From contig JAFXXD010000016.1 of the NCBI GenBank assembly GCA_017542475.1, positions 85,591-149,590 of the forward strand: a DNA stretch of 64,000 nt, written 5' to 3'. Shown here one piece after another: positions 60,358-64,000 of this stretch. The number at the start of each line of letters is the position of its first letter. Within the stretch, counting starts at the first letter, position 1. The stretch comes from Ruminococcus sp. GTDB lineage: Bacteria > Bacillota > Clostridia > Oscillospirales > Ruminococcaceae. Under the pieces are notes generated by a model. It saw only the letters and a list, made by a program, of their open reading frames with translations, was not told the origin of the DNA and made no database searches. A program made the position numbers and the translations under genes.

Positions 60358-61596
60358 TCATTCCGTATCCAGCAGCCCAGCTGTGTCCTCTCCCCCGCTC
60401 GGGAGCTCCACCTTGCTGAGGCTGCGGTTTATCTGACGTGTACGCGTACCGATGAGCTTTTCGAGGTCGTCGTCCACCTGTCGGATATGCTTCTGCGTCT
60501 TTTCGAGAGCCTCGGAGAAGTTGCCGAACTCCTTCTTCACCGAGCCCAGTATCTCCCAGACCTCGTTGCTGCGCTTCTGTATAGCCAGCGTGCGGAAGCC
60601 CATTTGCAGCGAATTCAGCATTGCCGCCATAGTTGACGGACCTGTTATGCTCACGCTGTAGTCGCGCTGGAGCGTCTCCACGAGCCCGAGGTTGACCGCC
60701 TCGGCGTACAGACCCTCGAACGGCAGGAACATAATGCCGAAATTGGTAGTATGCGGCGGTGATACGTACTTCGAGCGGATATCGCCCGCGCACTTCTTTA
60801 TCACGGCGACGAGGTTCTTCTTCGCTGCGTCGATGCGCTCCTTTTCGCCCGATTCGTAGGCTTCCTGCAGGGCAGCATAGGTGTCGCCCGGGAACTTCGA
60901 GTCTATCGGGAGGTAGATATTCGAGCCGTCAGACGCTCCGGGGAGCTTCACCGCGAATTCCACGTGCTCGCGGCTGTTCGGGACCGTCGCTATCTCCGTC
61001 TCGTAGAGCTCGGGCGCGAGTATTTCTTCGAGTATGCTCCCAAGCTGTATCTCGCCCAGTATACCGCGGGTCTTGACGTTCGAGAGCACCTTTTTGAGGT
61101 CGCCGACGCCCGAGGCTATGCTCTGCATCTCGCCGAGGCTCTCGTACACCTTCTCCAGCCTCTCGCTGACGAGCTTGAAGGACTTCTGCAGCTGTGTTTC
61201 GAGCTTTTCGTTGACCGTGTTCTGTATCACGTCGAGCTTCTTCTGGTTCTCCTCCTGTATGGAGGTGAGCTGGCGCATCATCGTGGTGCGCATACTCTCG
61301 AGCTTCTCGTTGTTGGTGGATTCAAGCGTCTTGAAGCGGTTTTCGAGGTTCGTCAGCTGGCGGAGCTGAGCCTCCGACGCCTGATTCTGGTTGTCGGTGA
61401 GCAGTCGGCTGAAGGTCTGCATACCGCCGTTGAGCTCGGTCGTGAGCTCCCGCCGCGAGGCTGAAAGTCCCTCACGAAGCGATTTTTCGAGCTCTGCGCC
61501 CTTGCCGATGCCGACCGCCGACATCTGCTTTATAAGTATCACTACCAGCAATACTATTATCACCGCACACAGTATTATCAGAATTATATCTGTCAT
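60358..61596 (-). CDS. rmuC: DNA recombination protein RmuC
   Basis: A 412-residue protein. An N-terminal membrane anchor (residues 3-22) is followed by a coiled coil to about 170 and the RmuC domain with TRGILGEIQLGSILEEIL, YLPIDSKFPGD and FLPFEGLYAEAV. The fold is related to PD-(D/E)XK nucleases, and DSKFP carries the core acidic residue and Lys. RmuC limits inversions between short inverted repeats in Escherichia coli, notable in a genome with so many of them. AAGGAG precedes the ATG. Confidence 0.94.
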   Translation of the reverse strand: MTDIILIILCAVIIVLLVVILIKQMSAVGIGKGAELEKSLREGLSASRRELTTELNGGMQTFSRLLTDNQNQASEAQLRQLTNLENRFKTLESTNNEKLESMRTTMMRQLTSIQEENQKKLDVIQNTVNEKLETQLQKSFKLVSERLEKVYESLGEMQSIASGVGDLKKVLSNVKTRGILGEIQLGSILEEILAPELYETEIATVPNSREHVEFAVKLPGASDGSNIYLPIDSKFPGDTYAALQEAYESGEKERIDAAKKNLVAVIKKCAGDIRSKYVSPPHTTNFGIMFLPFEGLYAEAVNLGLVETLQRDYSVSITGPSTMAAMLNSLQMGFRTLAIQKRSNEVWEILGSVKKEFGNFSEALEKTQKHIRQVDDDLEKLIGTRTRQINRSLSKVELPSGGEDTAGLLDTE

Positions 61597-61681
61597 ATCC
61601 TACATCTCCTTCTTGTCCCGTGAGCGGGACTTCGCCTATGATTATACCACATTTTTGTGTAAAGCGCAAGATGTGGAGGGT

Positions 61682-61796
61682 AAGCCGTTAGCCGTTAGCC
61701 GTTAGCTCAAGGTGTTCGCTCCGCTCACTTTCTAAAATAATATCGCCGAAGGCGATACCGCAAGCTAATGGCTAAAGTCTGATAGCTAAAAGCTAA
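61682..61796. repeat. TAGC-arm inverted-repeat element
   Basis: The left arm has GCCGTTAGCC units. The core is GTGTTCGCTCCGCTCAC and TATCGCCGAAGGCGATA. The right arm, GCTAATGGC and onward, is partly decayed. The rest of the 61597-62012 gap is A/T-rich leader and promoter. Confidence 0.82.
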
Positions 61797-61930
61797 ATCA
61801 AACATCTGCCGTCAGCGTAAATCATAACATATTTTACAATAATTATTTCTTTTCACATTTTTTGTGCAATGTGTAAGAAATTCAACGGAGAATTTTTACC
61901 TTATTCTATATGGCTTTTTCTTACATTTTA

Positions 61931-61939
61931 TGGTATAAT
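61931..61939 (+). promoter_or_regulatory. Extended -10 promoter of ppdK
   Basis: TGGTATAAT about 75 bases before the ATG, without an obvious -35. Confidence 0.6.
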
Positions 61940-62012
61940 ATATCTAAGTCGGAATGGGCTCGCTTCGGTGTGCCTTTCTCCGAACAAAGTTTAAAACTGG
62001 AGGTATATTCCC

Positions 62013-64000
62013 ATGGCTACAAAATATTGCTACCTTTTCTCTGAAGGTAATGCCAACATGAGAGAGCTTCTCGGCGGTAAGGGCGCTAACCTCGCTGAGA
62101 TGACAAACATCGGTCTCCCCGTTCCCCAGGGCTTCACGATCACTACTGAGGCCTGCACACAGTACTACGAGGACGGCGGTATCTCTGACGAGATAATGGC
62201 AGAGATCAACGAGTACATCGTTAAGATGGAAGGTATCACAGGCAAGAAGTTCGGCGATAAGGAGAACCCGCTCCTCGTTTCCGTTCGTTCAGGTGCACGT
62301 GCTTCCATGCCCGGTATGATGGATACTATCCTCAACCTCGGTCTCAACGAGACTGTTGTAAATACAATCGCTGAAAAGTCCAACAACCCCAGATGGGCTT
62401 GGGACTGCTACAGAAGATTCATCCAGATGTACTCCGACGTTGTTATGGAAGTCGGCAAGAAGTACTTCGAGGAGCTCATCGACGAGATGAAGGCTAAGAA
62501 GGGCGTTACTCAGGACGTAGAGCTCAATGCTGACGACCTCAAGGAGCTCGCCGGACAGTTCAAGGCTGAGTACAAGGCTAAGATCGGCACTGACTTCCCC
62601 GACGACCCCAAGGAGCAGCTCATCGGCGCTATCAAGGCTGTTTTCCGTTCATGGGACAACCCCAGAGCTAACGTATACAGAAGAGATAATGATATCCCGT
62701 TCTCATGGGGTACTGCTGTAAACGTACAGTCAATGGCATTCGGTAACATGGGCGACGACTGCGGTACTGGCGTTGCGTTCACTCGTGACCCCGCTACAGG
62801 CGAGAAGAAGCTCATGGGCGAGTTCCTTACAAACGCACAGGGCGAGGACGTTGTTGCAGGCGTTCGTACTCCTATGCCTATCCAGCAGATGGCTGAGACA
62901 TTCCCCGAGGCTTTCGCTCAGTTCAAGGAAGTTTGCCAGACTCTCGAAAATCACTACCACGATATGCAGGATATGGAGTTCACTGTTGAGAACAAGAAGC
63001 TCTATATGCTCCAGACAAGAAACGGTAAGAGAACTGCTCAGGCTGCTCTCAAGATCGCTTGCGACCTCGTTGACGAGGGTATGAAGACAGAGGCTGAGGC
63101 TGTTGCTATGATCGACCCCAGAAACCTCGATACTCTTCTCCACCCCCAGTTCGATACCAAGGCTCTCAAGGCTGCTACTCCTATCGGCAAGGGTCTCGGT
63201 GCTTCACCCGGAGCTGCTTGCGGTAAGGTAGTCTTCACAGCTGACGACGCTGTTGAGTGGGCTGCTAAGGGCGAGAAGGTTGTTCTCGTTCGTCTCGAGA
63301 CTTCTCCCGAGGACATCACAGGTATGAAGGCTGCTCAGGGTATCCTCACTGTTCGCGGCGGTATGACTTCTCACGCTGCTGTTGTTGCTCGTGGTATGGG
63401 TGAGTGCTGCGTTTCAGGCTGCGGCGACATCAAGATGGACGAGGCTAACAAGAAGTTCGAGCTCGGCGGCAAGACCTTCAAGGAAGGCGACGCTATCTCC
63501 ATCGACGGTACTACAGGTAACATCTACGACGGTATCATCCCCACTGTTGACGCTCAGATCGCAGGCGAGTTCGGTCGCATTATGGCTTGGGCTGACAAGT
63601 ACAGAACTCTCAAGGTTCGTACAAATGCTGATACTCCCGCTGACGCTAAGAAGGCTCGCGAGCTCGGCGCTGAGGGCATCGGTCTCTGCCGTACAGAGCA
63701 CATGTTCTTCGAGGCTGACAGAATCGCTGCTTTCCGTGAGATGATCTGCTCCGATACAGTTGAAGGCAGAGAGGCTGCTCTCGCTAAGATCGAACCCATG
63801 CAGCAGAGCGACTTCGAGGCTCTCTACGAGGCTCTCGAGGGCAACCCTGTTACTATCCGCTTCCTCGATCCTCCTCTCCACGAATTCGTTCCCACAGAAG
63901 AGGCTGACATCGAGCTCCTCGCTAAGTCGCAGGGCAAGTCAGTTGAGGACATCAAGAACATCATCGCTTCTCTCCACGAGTTCAACCCCATGATGGGTCA
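62013..64000 (+). CDS. ppdK: Pyruvate, phosphate dikinase, N-terminal part
   Basis: 662 codons are visible and the gene runs off the right edge. It interconverts pyruvate plus ATP plus phosphate and phosphoenolpyruvate plus AMP plus pyrophosphate. Visible are the nucleotide-binding domain (GGKGANLAEMTNIGLPVPQG, VSVRSGARASMPGMMDT, TGVAFTRDPATGEK), the phosphohistidine domain with His454 in GGMTSHAAVVARGMG, and the start of the PEP domain with EGIGLCRTEHMFF. GGAGGT lies eight bases before the ATG. Codon choice is strongly biased towards a few codons, as in highly expressed genes. Confidence 0.97.
   Translation, partial: MATKYCYLFSEGNANMRELLGGKGANLAEMTNIGLPVPQGFTITTEACTQYYEDGGISDEIMAEINEYIVKMEGITGKKFGDKENPLLVSVRSGARASMPGMMDTILNLGLNETVVNTIAEKSNNPRWAWDCYRRFIQMYSDVVMEVGKKYFEELIDEMKAKKGVTQDVELNADDLKELAGQFKAEYKAKIGTDFPDDPKEQLIGAIKAVFRSWDNPRANVYRRDNDIPFSWGTAVNVQSMAFGNMGDDCGTGVAFTRDPATGEKKLMGEFLTNAQGEDVVAGVRTPMPIQQMAETFPEAFAQFKEVCQTLENHYHDMQDMEFTVENKKLYMLQTRNGKRTAQAALKIACDLVDEGMKTEAEAVAMIDPRNLDTLLHPQFDTKALKAATPIGKGLGASPGAACGKVVFTADDAVEWAAKGEKVVLVRLETSPEDITGMKAAQGILTVRGGMTSHAAVVARGMGECCVSGCGDIKMDEANKKFELGGKTFKEGDAISIDGTTGNIYDGIIPTVDAQIAGEFGRIMAWADKYRTLKVRTNADTPADAKKARELGAEGIGLCRTEHMFFEADRIAAFREMICSDTVEGREAALAKIEPMQQSDFEALYEALEGNPVTIRFLDPPLHEFVPTEEADIELLAKSQGKSVEDIKNIIASLHEFNPMMG

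Overview
This window reads as a chromosomal segment of a fibre-degrading anaerobic Firmicute of the Ruminococcus type (Oscillospiraceae). The evidence is a roughly 50-55 percent GC coding bias, type I dockerin modules on two secreted proteins, a GH5 cellulase-type lipoprotein, a GH94 cello-oligosaccharide phosphorylase, pyruvate phosphate dikinase, RNase Y, MurT/GatD, and strong Gram-positive ribosome binding sites with sigmaA promoters. I saw no rRNA, tRNA, CRISPR array, prophage, transposase or integrase.

Layout. 1-2.6 kb: an rplS operon on the minus strand (structured leader, rplS, two signal peptidases, a Nudix gene, rbgA running off the left edge). 2.6-8.6 kb: repeats, a methyltransferase, a radical-SAM pair, cdd, a DUF896 protein and a leucine-rich-repeat dockerin protein. 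8.7-14.6 kb: a 1932-residue transglutaminase/DUF4011/helicase/nuclease-like protein under its own promoter. 14.7-20 kb: a cell-envelope group (murT, gatD, a GH25 lysozyme lipoprotein, a penicillin-binding lipoprotein). 20-25.6 kb, minus strand: a membrane coiled-coil protein, proA, proB, a D-2-hydroxyacid dehydrogenase and a small membrane protein. 25.7-31 kb, plus strand: rny, an M6-like dockerin peptidase, and an O-antigen ligase-like membrane protein. 31-36.5 kb, minus strand: two paralogous lipoproteins, tsaD, rimI and polA, in which one base appears to be missing at the catalytic His-Asp-Glu motif. 36.6-40 kb: an ECF S-component and the GH5 lipoprotein. 40-45.6 kb: yqfD/yqfC facing ylbJ, then tadA, a CPBP membrane protein, an ArsR regulator and a membrane protein. 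45.6-50.8 kb: the GH94 phosphorylase and two exported proteins. 50.9-57 kb: mfd, pth, a candidate structured RNA and a helical-repeat protein. 57.3-64 kb: a two-component system with an unusual Pro/Thr- and Trp-rich extracytoplasmic region, rmuC, and ppdK running off the right edge.

The genes support three themes: cell-wall synthesis and remodelling (MurT/GatD amidation, PBP, GH25, O-antigen ligase-like protein, sortase-type and lipoprotein exports, signal peptidases), plant-polysaccharide use (GH5, GH94, dockerin proteins, with PPDK in central metabolism), and housekeeping DNA/RNA work (mfd, polA, rmuC, rny, pth, tadA, tsaD).

The most distinctive non-coding feature is a population of at least three families of intergenic inverted-repeat elements. 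One family keeps the same core but carries at least three different pairs of inverted arms. Of the candidates for something undescribed, I rate highest the standalone giant helicase with a degenerate nuclease site, the arm-swapping repeat elements, the two-component sensor, and the structured RNA near 55.6 kb. I did not find a multi-gene system that I can claim as new.
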